A stretch of 64,000 bases of DNA from Sphagnum compactum. Taxonomy: Eukaryota; Bryophyta; Sphagnopsida; Sphagnales. Both the position numbers and the translations under genes were made by a program. The DNA lies in the NCBI GenBank assembly GCA_965153455.1, contig OZ234497.1:1984001-2048000 (forward strand). The letters run 5' to 3'. The notes beneath the pieces are model-generated. The model did no database searches. It was not told where the DNA came from and saw nothing but the letters and a program-made list of their open reading frames with translations. This document shows positions 25,301 through 36,604 of this stretch, piece after piece (position 1 is the stretch's first letter; each line of letters opens with the position of its first letter).

Positions 25301-26161
25301 CTAGTCAGCAATATAATTACAATTTTAATTGTAAGATTGCTCATGTATACATTATACGATGGCCATATAAGTATTCAATGAAAAAATACTTCATTTGTCA
25401 CTTGCGATTGGTTTTCACATGCGACTTGTCGTTTGTTACTACAACCAATTTAGTCACAAATGTTGCTTGTGATTAATAACTAGTTGCAAATGACGATCAC
25501 ATGTGATCATATTTCTACTAGTGTTTTGAGTTCGAAAGAGAGCCTGAGGGGTTGTTGTTTTACTCCAAGTATTGTTTCTTAACCTATTGTCACCATCTTT
25601 ACCTTGGGTTTTGCTATAGGCCATTCTGGAAACTTCAGACTAAAGCTCACCAAATTAAATACAAAATTATTACAATCATATGTATATATATTCTATTGTA
25701 TGTGGGCATTTCTTGATTTGTGTACTAAACTCATTCAGCAGGCGACCTTGTTCCAACCAGAGTGTTTCAGTTCACTTGATCCTTAATCAAGGTGTTGGGT
25801 CTACTTTGTATAGGTATAAAATAAACTATCTCTATAGCAAACAATAGAAGAATAATTCATAGCTAAAAGGTTTTGATGTGATTTGAAATTATCTAGATCT
25901 CATGGGGTGGAAAGGAAAAGTATGTGTTAGTTTGGAAACAAATTTGTGACATCAGCTAGAGAAAGTCCAATGTTGTCTACCCTAAAAGTCCAAGGGGTCC
26001 ATGAGCCCCAAGTGGAATATAGAGAAGTTTCTAAAAGGCCATTTATCTCATCCCTATTCTAATAGAGCAAACTAATAAATTTTGATGGGGTATGGAACTA
26101 TTCCAAAAATGAAAAGTCATTAAGAAATGAGTAGTACATTTATTGGGTGTAGGGCAAGGAC

Positions 26162-26578
26162 CAGTGTTGGCCAGTTATTACTTTACTACAGTTTAGGTTT
26201 TTTTAAAAACAATATGGCACCACACAGGTTATCAATATCAAATATTAAAAAAGGGTGTTAGGTAGGTTATCAAAAATATTTGGGTAATAATCATTGGTTA
26301 TGCATAAGGGTAGGTTTTCAAATAATTGGTCAAGAACTGTTGATTAACCTATCGGTTATACACCGGTTATAGGGGTTTCTTCTCTTTTTTTTAAAATTTC
26401 TTTTATTAAGGTTTTTAGAATTGACCTACCTTGATGAAATCAGGTCATCCAAGTAGATTATTAGATTTGAAAAGTCAATATGAAGTGGTTATCAATTTCA
26501 CGAGTTATATAATCAATAATCAACTGATAAATTATTAATTAACTGGCTTGATAACCGGGTCAAAAGTCGCCAACACTG
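26162..26578. mobile_element. hAT-type MITE, about 417 bp
   Basis: Terminal inverted repeats CAGTGTTGGC (26162) and GCCAACACTG (ending 26578) are perfect over 10 bases. They are flanked by 8-base near-duplications, GCAAGGAC at 26154-26161 and GTGAGGAC at 26579-26586 (6 of 8 identical), the duplication length of hAT elements. There is no coding capacity. The interior has GGTTAT/ATAACC words near both ends. Confidence 0.75.
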
Positions 26579-26599
26579 GTGAGGACTAAGGACTAGGGC

Positions 26600-28420
26600 A
26601 TGGCCGGAATAAGGGGTTATGGGACATGGGAGTCAAGCACATGCCATTATTCCAGAAGTTTCCTCATCCAAGGGCTTTACCCAGCAGAAAGAAAGACTAC
26701 AACAATTTTTTCTTTAAAGAGCAACATCCCAGTTTACATCTTTCCTCGAATGAAAGCAGTTAACACAGACTCAGGGAATTGAATCAAAAAGAGAAGTTTC
26801 TAGGCAGTTGGTTAACCCACTAACCAACTTTAACCATACTTTAGTTAAATTCAAATCTCTGCCCCCCACTAGGCTAGTGCCCATTTTTTAGGGAGAGAAC
26901 CACAAGAGATCCACTGCTGAAGAGATTTCTTTAACTGAAAAGCTCAGGAAAGAGGGGATACATTGTCAAAATGTAAAGCCTGATCTTTAAAGGTAGCGTG
27001 CTTGGCACACAGATCAAAATTTAGGTTTTATAACATGCCCTCCAAATACACCACAAAAAATCTGTTGGTCTTTACACCTAAACAGTCATGTTTTCAAACC
27101 CACTGAGTGTGAATGAACGCCACCAATGCCTTGCTCTTTGGTTCAAGCCTTCTTGCATCCATGGGTTGGGGTGAAAAACACTTGGGAAAGAACCTCTCTG
27201 GTGAGACTTGAATTCTTTGAGATTCAAATCTGCTTTGTTTCACCCATACACATAGAAATGGATACTTCCATAATGGATCATCTGCCGAGCCTCCACGTTG
27301 GCAGTTGGCACCAGTGTAACAAAAAACAGGGCACAAGAAAGTCCCTTCACATCAAACATCCATATCCATGAACACAATCGATCTAAGTTGAATAATCTAC
27401 AGAATCATCAAATCTGATAATTAAGGCACCTTCACAAGTTCAAACAGTCACTACCTTAATCAAGTAGAAATTTAATCCTAAGAGCCTATGGGGGTCAGAT
27501 CGGTCTGATTTTTCTCTCATCAGCTTCCACTGACAATGTTTGGCCAATCAGAAGGATCCATCCTCAGAGACTCCCATCACTCAACAGAATACGAAAACCC
27601 TAATATGCCCAATGGCTAGAGAGGTCTTGAGATCTGTAGAAAATGTTGCAAGAAAAGATCTGACATTGATTCATGATGTAGGTAGGCTTCCCAGAAATTT
27701 GACATGTGCAACCCATTGCCCCTACTAGACCCACAAACAAAACACCACCAAAAACAAATACACAATGTGCATTCGGAGGTCATGAAATAATCAAACGCTC
27801 TCTTCCGTTATCCCCACTTAAACCCACAGAAATATGTTTGCCAAACTTAGTTGTTCTCAAGATCTCTATTGATCATCATCATACCCCCCATCACAAGCTC
27901 CTAATTCTATTGTGAAATTGTCACATTCTGAAGGATGCATAGTGCAACGAAAAATCTATTATCCCCCACAATTGATGCAGCCCACACCTTCAAGCGTTTT
28001 CCTTCCGATGTGTCCCATCTTTCTTCTCCAGCTAAAACTTAGAAACCCAAGTTTTAGAACCAAAACCAAAAACAAACCACAACTACAAAAAACTTAACTT
28101 GGCTCCTATTTGCAGTGTGGCCCTTTTAAACTTCAACCACCATTCGCAATTGATTGACACCCAACAAAGAAAATTGGCCTAGTCGCTCCACACCACACAT
28201 GACTCACCCATAAGGAGAGCCACACCAAATAGAATGCCACCATTCATATAGATTGCAACAAGCTCATAATTTGCAAAAAAGCAAAACAATACAAAAATAG
28301 AAACTCACTAGACTTGCCAGCAATCACCATCAACCGCCAAGATTTTGTCACCTTCAATTTCTAGCAAATGATGGCACTGTACTTTATTCATTAAGGTCTC
28401 ATCCCTTAATTTCTCATCAC
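26600..28420. other. Gene-free interval
   Basis: Only short ORFs with no recognisable domain (for example near 27094-27371 and 27540-28097). No RNA gene or repeat structure was recognised. Confidence 0.4.
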
Positions 28421-28422
28421 AC

Positions 28423-28600
28423 CAGTGTTGGCCAGTTGTTGAGTTTTGACTCGATTATCAAGTCGGTTATCAATATCCTACTACCCACAAAAGTTCAAAA
28501 GAAAAACTTACCCTGCAGTTATTTTTAAAGAGCAATAACCATTTCCTCATAGATGTGACTAGTTATTATGAAGTTAACCAGCCTAAAGGTTTGAATGACT
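28423..28600. repeat. Truncated hAT-type MITE end
   Basis: CAGTGTTGGCCAGTTG at 28423 followed by GTTTTGACTCGATTATCAAG resembles the right terminus of the 26162-26578 MITE read in reverse complement. The opposite end is absent before the gypsy fragment starts at about 28855. Confidence 0.5.
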
Positions 28601-28854
28601 TGGAACACTACATTAAGCAAAAGATTATTGCATTTAAACACTACTGCCCATGTTCTACTCAAGCATAACCCCCATCGTACCCTTGTACTACCTTTCCCTA
28701 TCATTTGCTTTAGTTTGGAAGCAATTATATCATAGTTCTTCTTTAGCTGATAAGGAAAATAGGTTCTTCATTTCCTCTTTTGAGGCAAACCTTCCTTCTT
28801 TAGTCAGCCAAATGTTGTATATTGTTTTCCAACTTGAGGAGAACCTTCCTTCTT

Positions 28855-29318
28855 TTCAAGCATCATGGCCTTCCAAAGGACATAGTGTCGGATCGAGACC
28901 TGAACTTTACAAGTATGTTTTGGCGGGCCTTGTGAAAGCGAATGGGGTCGGAACTCAAGATGAGTACTGCATTCCGCCCCCAAACCAATGGACAAACCGA
29001 GAGGGTGAACTTGGTGATCCAACAATTCCTAAGGGATTATGTTGCGACAGATCAACAAGATTGGGTGGACCATTTGGAGTTAACTGAGTTTTGTTACAAC
29101 AATTTGGCACACTCCGCAACTAGGTCCACCCCATTCCAAATGGTGACGGGCAAGTCATCAATTGTGCCCATGACTTGGGCAGCACAAGGACACACCCCAA
29201 GTGATGCAAGTGAGGAAGTGCCGATGGTCCAACAACTTGATGAAGAAAGGCGGCGCTTGTGGGAGTTGGCTAAAGCCAATTTGGAAAAGGCGCACAAAAG
29301 GTACAAGGATTTTGCGGA
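28855..29318 (+). pseudogene. Inverted fragment of gypsy integrase (second half of catalytic core and C-terminal region)
   Basis: On the plus strand, with one frame change, the piece reads [13 protein letters not shown] (second catalytic Asp), FWRAL, an in-frame stop, then GSELKMSTAFRPQT and GQTERVNLVIQQFL (catalytic Glu in the TER triplet), and ends at [11 protein letters not shown]. This is exactly the part missing from the integrase of the minus-strand gag-pol ORF, which stops being integrase-like at GRLFFRKI. The junction near 29310-29320 falls in a short stretch usable in both readings (GATTTTGCGGAAGA), as if the inversion used microhomology. The fragment is not expressed as a useful protein. 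Confidence 0.85.
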
Positions 29319-32300
29319 AGAACAACCTTCCCGTCTCTTGAGCCGTGGCTTCATCCTTTGTGGGAATGAAGTGTGCCATTTTGCTAAATCGATCCACCAC
29401 AACCATGATGGCATCAAACCCCTTTGAAGGGGGCAAACTTACCATGAAGTCCATTGACACACTTTTCCACGGCCCTTCGGGAATTGGCAAAGGTTGCAAC
29501 AAACCCGCTTGCTTTTTGTTGAGGGTCCTGTTTTGTTGACAAGTTAAACAAATCTTCACGTACTCCTCCGCACAATCCTTCAAGTTGGGCCAATAGTAGG
29601 ACTTCTTTAGGAATGTTGTGGTGCGTTTTGCACCACCATGGCCCGCAAGCGGTCCATCATGACATTCCTTCAAAAGTGTGTCCCTTATCTTCCCTTTTAG
29701 CACATAGAGACGATTTTGCTTGTACCACAATAATCCATTTCGTAAATGGAAGTGGGACTTGGCTCCATTTTGGATGCTTTGCCTTACCTCCTTGGCAAAG
29801 GCATCCCGACGACTCGCTAGTCTAACTTCCTTTTTAAGTTTCGACTCTCCCACATACACCACTCTAAGTTGGTGTTTTCGGCTCAAGGCACCGGGGACTA
29901 TGTTCTCCTTTCCCGGCTTGTGCCGGAGGTCCACATTGAACAAGGCCAATGTGTCTTGCCACCTTACTTGTTTTGATGACAACTTGGGTTGAGTGGAGAA
30001 GTACTTCAAGGTCACATTGTCGGTCCAAACCACCACATCTTTGGAGCCTATGTAGTGGCCCCAAGTCTTGAGACAATGTATGACCGCCCACATTTCCTTC
30101 TCGTGTGTTGGCCACCTTCTCTCCGTCTCACTCAACTTCTTGCTTTCAAAGGACACCGATCTTCCATCTTGCACTATGACGCCTCCAATTGCAAAATCGG
30201 AAGCGTCGGAATGGATTTCAAAGTCCTTGTCAAAGTCGGGCAACTTCAACACCAACGCCTTCACCAAAATGCCTTTCAATGTTTCAAAGGCTTCGTCGCA
30301 TGCTTCATCCCAATCATAAGTGACGGCGGACTTCTTCAAGAGGTTTGTCAAAGGGGCTGCTATTCTCGCAAAGTTCTTTATGAACTTGCGATAATAGGAG
30401 GCCAATCCCAAAAAGGATCTCAAGGCAGGAACCGACTTAGGCAGTTCCCAATCCAATATTGCCTTGACCTTATGATCATCCATCATCAAACCCTCTTGAG
30501 TTATCCTATGTCCAAGAAAGTCTACTTCCGTCACCCCAAATTTGCACTTCTCAAGTTTGGCATACAACTTGTTTTCCCTTAGCCTTTGGAACACCTTGTG
30601 AAAGTGCTTCGCATGCTCCTCCATGGAGCTACTATAAATCAAAATGTCGTCTATGTAGACGACCACAAAATCATCAAGACATTCGCGGAAAATGTCATTC
30701 ATGAGAGTGCAAAATGTAGCGGGTGCATTGGTGAGCCCAAAGGGCATCACCAAGAACTCATATGAGCCATACCTTGTGCGACAAGCGGTCTTTTCTTCAT
30801 CCCCTTCCGCGATCCTTATTTGGTAATACCCCGAACGTAGATCAATTCTACTAAAAACCTTGGCTCCCGAGAGACGATCAAATAGATCATCGATGCGAGG
30901 TAAAGGATACCGATTTTTCACCGTTGCCTTGTTGAGTGCTCTATAATCAACACACATCCTCAAAGTCCCATCCTTCTTGTGAACAAAAAGGACGGGTGCG
31001 CAATATGGTGACTTGCTTGGTTTGATATAACCTTTCGCGAGGAGTTCCTCAAGTTGAACCTTGAATTCTTTCAACTCTTCGTGGCTCATTCTATATGGGG
31101 CCTTGGCGGGAGGTTCCACTCCCGGTATCACTTCAATCGCATGATCAACTCGTCTTCTTGGGGGTAGGTCTTCGAGCAACTTTTCGGGCATCACATCGGA
31201 GAACTCTTCCAAAACCTTCCTTATGCACTTGGCGGAAGTCACCAACTTGGTGGCTTCCTTGGGCTCATATTCATCCGACATCCGCATGACACACATCATG
31301 CCAAAACCTCCCACGCACTCTCTTTCCCAAGCTTTTCCTAACATAAAGTGGATGGTTGGACCACCCACATAAGGCAATTCATGTGCCTTGACTCGCACAA
31401 TCCCACTTTTAGATGGGATTCTAACTAACCTATTGTGCCCTTCTATGAGCACATTGTTTTGGGTGATGAATTCCATTCCCAAAATGCAATCCATTTCACC
31501 CAAGGTGAAAACCAACAAGTCCACCTTACCTCTCCAATTTCCCAATTGGAGAGGCACTCCCTTTGCTTGTAAAGTAGTTGGATGGGGAACCCCATCCGCG
31601 AAGTGCACCTCGATGGGTGCCTTGAGCTCCTCCAAGTGGAGCTCCATCCTTTCGGCGCTTTCTCGGGTTATGAAGTTGTGGGATGCCCCTGTGTCCAAAA
31701 GACATAAAACATCCTGCTTAGCCATCTTCCCCTTCAAGAAGATAAGTCGATTGCATTCCGGTTGGGCTAAATTGGCATTGAAAGCAAGTACCTTAGAGCT
31801 CCCACTCCTCGGTTTGGACTTGGGACAATCTTTGGAGTAATGCCCCACCTCGTTGCAATTGAAACATGTTCCCTTGGGTTTTGCTCCAAAATCTCCCTTG
31901 GGTTGGCTCCCTTTGAAAGGAGCCCCCTTCTTCACAAAACTCCCTTTTGGTTTGAACCCCGAGCCTTGGAATTGTTTGGCCTTATCCTTGGTTGGGCTAC
32001 CTTGCCCCCGGTTCCATTCCCCTTCATGCTTCGGTTTCTTGTGAAGGAACTTGTTGTCCTTCTTGAACCCGGATTTGTCGTTCCGCCCCACATCCGAGAA
32101 GTTCTCCACTTTCGTGATGGCCTCGGATAATGAGGTGGGCCAACTCTCCTCAAGCTTTCGTTTGGCCCCAGTTGGAAGCCCCATCACAAATTGACACACA
32201 CGGTCCAACTCATGCATGTGCCGAATCTCAAGCATGAGCTCGAAATAAGCCCTCACATATTGCCTCAAATTTTCATTTATGGCATTCACAAGGTCACGAA

Positions 32301-32853
32301 GTTTGCACCGCGAGATGTAGTCGGAATTCCTTGGAACAAATTTCGACTCAAGGCGTTCCTTAAAGAACTCCCAAGTATACCCATGGTTCTTCCCTTCCTC
32401 TTGTCTCACCGTCCGCCACCATGTGGCGGCATAGCCTTTCAAGTAGGATTGGGCAAGCTCCACGGCGAAATGCCGTCCAACCTTGGCGGCATGTATATAG
32501 TCATCCATCTCCGCAAGCCAAGCATCCACAATCTTTCGGTCGCGGGCACCATCAAAGTTCCCGGGCTTGGCCAGTTGAAACCTTTCACCTTTGGAGGTCC
32601 CCGTTTTGAGGGCCGCCACCAACTCACCAAAGTCGGGCCTATTCATCTTGAGGAGGACTTCAAGTTGCTCCGGGGTGAATAGAACCAAGCTCCGTTGTTC
32701 CTCCTCACTTTCGGGTTCCACTTCGGCCTCATCTGGGTTCTCCCGGAGATTTGGTTCCTCCTCCCCAATTGATTCCGGCGGGGCTACTAGGTCTTCGACG
32801 TGTTCCACGGACCTAGGCTCGGGAGCTTACTTCCGGTTCTTCTTGGGTGCCAT
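29319..32853 (-). CDS. Ty3/gypsy gag-pol polyprotein, nonsense near the start and broken integrase
   Basis: The polyprotein would make gag, protease, reverse transcriptase, RNase H and integrase. The first ATG of the gag frame is at 32853 (MAPKKNRK), but codon 9 is TAA (32829-32827). The long open frame restarts at an ATG at 32808 and runs 1216 codons, nominally to 29158. Residues from 32808: gag to about 300; zinc knuckle [14 protein letters not shown] about 312-326; protease LLDTGAS about 371; reverse transcriptase with YIDDILIYS about 717; RNase H with HSDAS about 866; integrase HHCC zinc finger about 1048-1090; first catalytic Asp in SMDFMV about 1120. After about residue 1163 the frame leaves integrase and runs into inverted sequence. 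Codons are GC-richer than the flanks and the frame is otherwise open, so the insertion is fairly young. Confidence 0.9.
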
Positions 32854-32890
32854 CCCAAACTCCCAAGAAGTAAGTCGAGCTTCACCTTGA

Positions 32891-32902
32891 GCTCTGATAC
32901 CA
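32891..32902 (-). other. Primer-binding site (initiator Met-tRNA type)
   Basis: The minus strand reads TGGTATCAGAGC, the standard plant LTR-element primer site complementary to the 3' end of initiator methionine tRNA, two bases downstream of the LTR end. Confidence 0.9.
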
Positions 32903-32904
32903 CG

Positions 32905-33723
32905 TGACACGCTCCCAAGTCCCTTGTTGAACCCACTTGAGGGTCCAACTATATAGAGTTGCGGAAAGTTGGGACTCGAGGGCCGCTCCCGACTTTCAGC
33001 ACTAAAGAGGGGTAGAAGGGTGTGCTAGAAGTCCCGGGATTAGACTAGGAAGAGGACAAGCGTTTCACCTACTCAAATCTGCATCAAAACCAACCCCAAG
33101 TTGGTTAGAACTCATTCGGCACCCTTTTGGTGTTGGGACAAGCCACGAGCTAACTCGGACTCACTTGACTCACCACGGCCCGGACTCGGGGGAAGCCACC
33201 ACCTTTCCCCATATAGTATACTCTGCGTCTCACCGCGGAGGCTACATCCGAACGACTCTTTTTCCCGGGACTCCCAAGTTGGAGTCCCGAAACTGTCCCG
33301 GGTTGGAGTCCCAGAACTTTCAGAGCTTGTATCTCCCAGCTCCAACCTCTGATGGGAGTGAGGTCTAAATCAAAGTTGTAGCCCTCTTTGAGAGCTTTCC
33401 AACGCCATGTCGCACTTCTTCAGGCGACTTTGGGAAAGGGTCGATTCCCGACTCTTAGTGGTCGGGAGTCAAACTGCCAGTTTGACTCCCGGCCCTTCTT
33501 TTGCCCATAACGTGGGCTGCAGATGTCCAAATTGCCAATGCGAGGGCATTTTAGACATTTACACTTCAAGACCTTTCTAATGATATAAAGAACACCTCAA
33601 GACGAGGTGTTTTGACCCCCTGTAATTGCTTCTGAGTTTTTGGGAGTCCCGGAGGACTCCAACTTCCCACTTTTGGGAGTGTGGGCTTCACCCTCACACT
33701 TAGCCCAAAGTGGGGTTGCGACA
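32905..33723 (-). repeat. 5' LTR of the gypsy element, 819 bp
   Basis: On the minus strand the LTR starts TGTCGCAACCCC and ends GGAGCGTGTCA, with TG..CA ends, immediately before the primer-binding site. It is GC-richer than its surroundings and contains a tandem GGGAGTCCC-type word. The 3' mate is absent from the window, so insertion age cannot be estimated from LTR divergence. Confidence 0.8.
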
Positions 33724-33949
33724 TTTATACTAATGTAAGCAAACAAGTTGCAACAAACATGATTTTCTCATAGTGATTGCTTGCAAAATTATACCACATC
33801 CTTAACTTCTTAAGTTCTGTTATGCCATAAATAACACTTGTTGACCTCTACCAATGTCCTTCCTTTTCTGAAATGTCCAATCTCATGATGGAGATCCAAA
33901 ATCAATTATCGATGTTCATTAAGCCTAAACACAACTAAATCTTTAAACA

Positions 33950-34760
33950 TCAGGTTGTCATTGTTTCAATAATATAATACAGAATACGCTTCCTCACCCT
34001 AGCCTTTTCTGCTTCCTTGCACTCGGCAAACAGTTGACTTCCATTTAGCACCAACATGGACATGTTTTCCCAAATCTCCGTACTCTTAGCATCTTCCCAA
34101 TCACTATCTACTTTAGAGCTTTTTGTCCTCAATTTTCCATCAGTAAGTGCTTGAGCTTCCTTAACCATCTGCTAATGACTTTTGACATCCCATAACTCAT
34201 TCCTTTTTAATTTGCATGTTTCCATTATGCCATCCGCATTTTAAATGCATTTTTCTCTGTTCTTATTCCAATCAATAGTAGTATTTATAAAAGTTTTTCC
34301 CCCTTCATTCACTTCCACTTCAACCATAAATATATTGTTTAGTAAACCTTGATTTCCCAACTGCTATAGAATCACCCCCATCTTAGAACTTCTTTTTCAT
34401 ATCCAAAATGTTTCTTCTAGTGAACAACTTGGCCTCACCAGCTTGCAGTCTTGGATCTTTTCAATCAAATCCTCATGTTCATCAGCAATGTCAACAAGAT
34501 TCTAACTAAGCACATCTACATTGGTGTGTCTAGAACATGGTCTATGCACAATTTTGAAATTGAAATCTTGTAATGTATTGATCCATCTAACCTTCCATTC
34601 GTAGGCGTTTAACATAGTTGTTAACCACTCGAATTGTTTATGGTCTATGTGGAGTGTAAAATGGTTCCCATAGAAGTATTGTTGAAAATGCATGATACGC
34701 AAACCAATGCATAACACTCACCCTCCATAAGGTGAAACTTCTTTTGAACTAGAGATAGCC
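33950..34760 (-). pseudogene. Older Ty3/gypsy relic, part 2: end of RNase H and the linker to integrase
   Basis: At 34755-34500 the minus strand gives GLSLVQKKFHLMEGECYAL, then a frame change, then NHFTLHIDHKQFEWLTTM and FKIVHRPCSRHTNVDVLS, the RNase H end of gypsy pol. At 34168-33950 the open stretch with DGKLRTKSSKVDSDWED and KSTEIWENMSMLV looks like the pol linker of the same family. Frameshifts and stops are present. Its other half is at 37440-39860, separated by an insertion. Confidence 0.75.
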
Positions 34761-35294
34761 CGATACTAACATAAAGAGTGTGTGAGCCATGGATTATAGC
34801 TCAACAATTAGTTAAGCTTTAGTTCCTTAAATATCCTTAGTACTAATGATTTGAATGCTTATAAACCTTCAAGTAGTGATTATTAAAAGTTGAATTAGTT
34901 TTTGTGATATTTTTAGGCATAGAGTAATTCTTTATTTCAGTGGATGTAACACTTAATTAGTTTAGGACCTAGTAAACCTTTAAAAGTACATTATCCTTTT
35001 TAGTTTGTAGAGAAGGGGAAGGGGATGTAGAATTAGATGTGATTTATTGATATATAGGGAATACAAGCCCATAATTAACAATATTTCGCATGACAAGGTT
35101 GAGTAGTCTGTAGAATGATCTTCAAGCACTAATGATGTACTTGTAGGATTTTTAGGATGTAGTCTTAATACATCTTTATTTAGTTTCACTTCTATCAGAC
35201 TTTGAAATAGAATCAAAATCAAACGTAAGTAGCAACAGTTCCGCCCGAGTAGCCTCAAGTGAATTACAACTGAATAACTGACTAAAAGGATAGA

Positions 35295-35708
35295 TCACAG
35301 TCGTAAAAATTCTAGGATGCGATGGATAGTGCGAGCGAGGTACTCGGCTCGATGCTCCAGGGGAAGTGGGTTGATCGGGCCTCGTAGCCAATGATAATGG
35401 CCGTCACCGGGAACCCACGTTCGACAATGGAGACGGACACCATCATCTTCGCACTGGCACTCTTCAAACCTTTCTGGCGCGGCTCCACGAGCAGGAACAA
35501 ACTCTAGATAAGTGGCTAAAGCATGTGGGTTAGGAGACAGTCGACGATCCCATACCGAACGAGTAACTCGAGTGCGCACCACTCTCCTGGGCGGTTCTTC
35601 TTCGCGCGGCCGTTGAGAAACATCCAAGTCGAGCGGTGCTTCTTCAAGCTCTTCTTCTTGTACAGGTGCGACCGGAGGATTTGAAGGCGTAGCATCATCG
35701 TCCGCCAT
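35295..35708 (-). CDS. Unidentified acidic/arginine-rich protein, 137 aa
   Basis: I do not recognise the family. The frame starts MADDDATPSNPP at 35708, has an acidic stretch (EEELEEAPLDLD), then an Arg-rich part (RVVRTRVTRSVWDRRLSPN), a Cys pair (ECQCEDD), and a C-terminal segment WVPGDGHYHWLRGPINPLP ending in a helix-like LARTIHRILEFLRL. Codons are GC-richer at third positions than the flanking AT-rich DNA, and the sequence is not low-complexity. TTTTTGTTGATGCAG ends 12 bases before the ATG, a good acceptor for a leader intron. An upstream in-frame ATG at 35774 would read through that intron-like stretch, so I prefer 35708. It sits in the insertion that splits the older gypsy element, so it may be a transposon-borne gene (gag-like or accessory) or a captured host exon. 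Confidence 0.5.
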   Translation of the reverse strand: MADDDATPSNPPVAPVQEEELEEAPLDLDVSQRPREEEPPRRVVRTRVTRSVWDRRLSPNPHALATYLEFVPARGAAPERFEECQCEDDGVRLHCRTWVPGDGHYHWLRGPINPLPLEHRAEYLARTIHRILEFLRL

Positions 35709-36604
35709 GACTAGTTGCGCCTGCATCAACAAAAACCAAAAAGGTAGTACGAACAAGGTGGTACTTGCGTTCAAAAAGGGTCGAGGCCTTTTTATTTAAC
35801 AAATTAGGGTAGGCGTAAGGCGTGGGAATGACGGCGGAACTTCATCAAAACTCGAACACCCTAGATCTAAAGGATTCATCAAACCCTAAATTTAACGGTG
35901 GATCTAGAAGTATGTGAGAGTTTTTCTTTTGTGATGCAAATTGTAATTCCAATTTACTATGTACTACATAGTTAATTAGTGCATAGTAAAGTAAATAGGT
36001 AGGGAATATCAAGGAGTAAATGTTACACGGAAATGTTACTTCAACCATTGAATTAGTCAAGTAAGAACTCAAGGACTCTTCTTTGTTACTATCGATAATT
36101 TATCCTAGTAGTTAGTTACTTGAAGTAATTAGGATGAAGAAGTAAGATGTGAGGGTCAACGGACGGAAAAGATAAGGATCAAGCTCAAGAGACCTCATCA
36201 AGATATCCAAGATAAGGGGGAGGTTGGATCCTCCAATTCCATTCGTCATGAGGATTGTCATCCTCTTTGATTGGAGGATGGAATATCTCTTAAGTTTCAT
36301 TGGGCCCATGGATTCTCATCCTAATTTCAATTGGATGGCCATTCATTCTCAAATTTTCATTGGCCCTTGAAGGATGAGGAGGCCATTGATTGGTGCAAAA
36401 AGATTTCAAAGCTTGATTGGACAAGGAAAAGAAGCTCAAGGAAGGTCATGGAAGCTTGCTAAAGGAGAAGGCATGGTGTGTATGGAAAAAAAGAGAAGAA
36501 AGAAGAGAATGAAGTGTGAGAGAGGTTGTTAGTTCTTGTGTGTGGAAGTGTTCATGAAAAGGTTATGAAAAAATGAAGCATGGAATGGAGTTGTGTGTAG
36601 CAAA

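Larger units (their letters stand above)
23193..25523. mobile_element. Non-autonomous CACTA-type element with palindromic subterminal arrays
   Basis: The left end is CACTACTAGAAATT at 23193 and the right end is ATTTCTACTAGTG ending at 25523, an inverted pair with the CACTA..TAGAAA form of plant En/Spm (CACTA) termini. The 2331-base interior has no transposase. It is filled with short repeats centred on near-palindromes such as TGCCACATGGCA, TGCCATGTGGCA and TGCCACGTGGCA, joined by CCTAGGCTAGGC-like spacers. In CACTA elements, subterminal repeats bind the transposase; here the arrays reach far into the element. The 3-base flanks (TCC left, TTT right) do not match, so the target duplication has decayed or an end is mis-set. 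Confidence 0.65.
28855..33723 (-). mobile_element. Ty3/gypsy LTR retrotransposon, 5' LTR present, 3' end lost and rearranged
   Basis: In minus-strand order: 5' LTR (33723-32905), initiator-Met-tRNA type primer-binding site (32902-32891), gag-pol ORF (to about 29319), then a piece of integrase in the opposite orientation (28855-29318). There is no second LTR, polypurine tract or chromodomain to the left, where a hAT-type MITE end appears instead. The 5' LTR abuts an older gypsy relic at 33730-40150, so this element probably inserted into it. It cannot transpose by itself. Confidence 0.85.

Noticed and set aside
28942-29427. A separate plus-strand gene of 161 codons
   Set aside because: It is the inverted half of the neighbouring gypsy integrase and then runs into antisense pol sequence.
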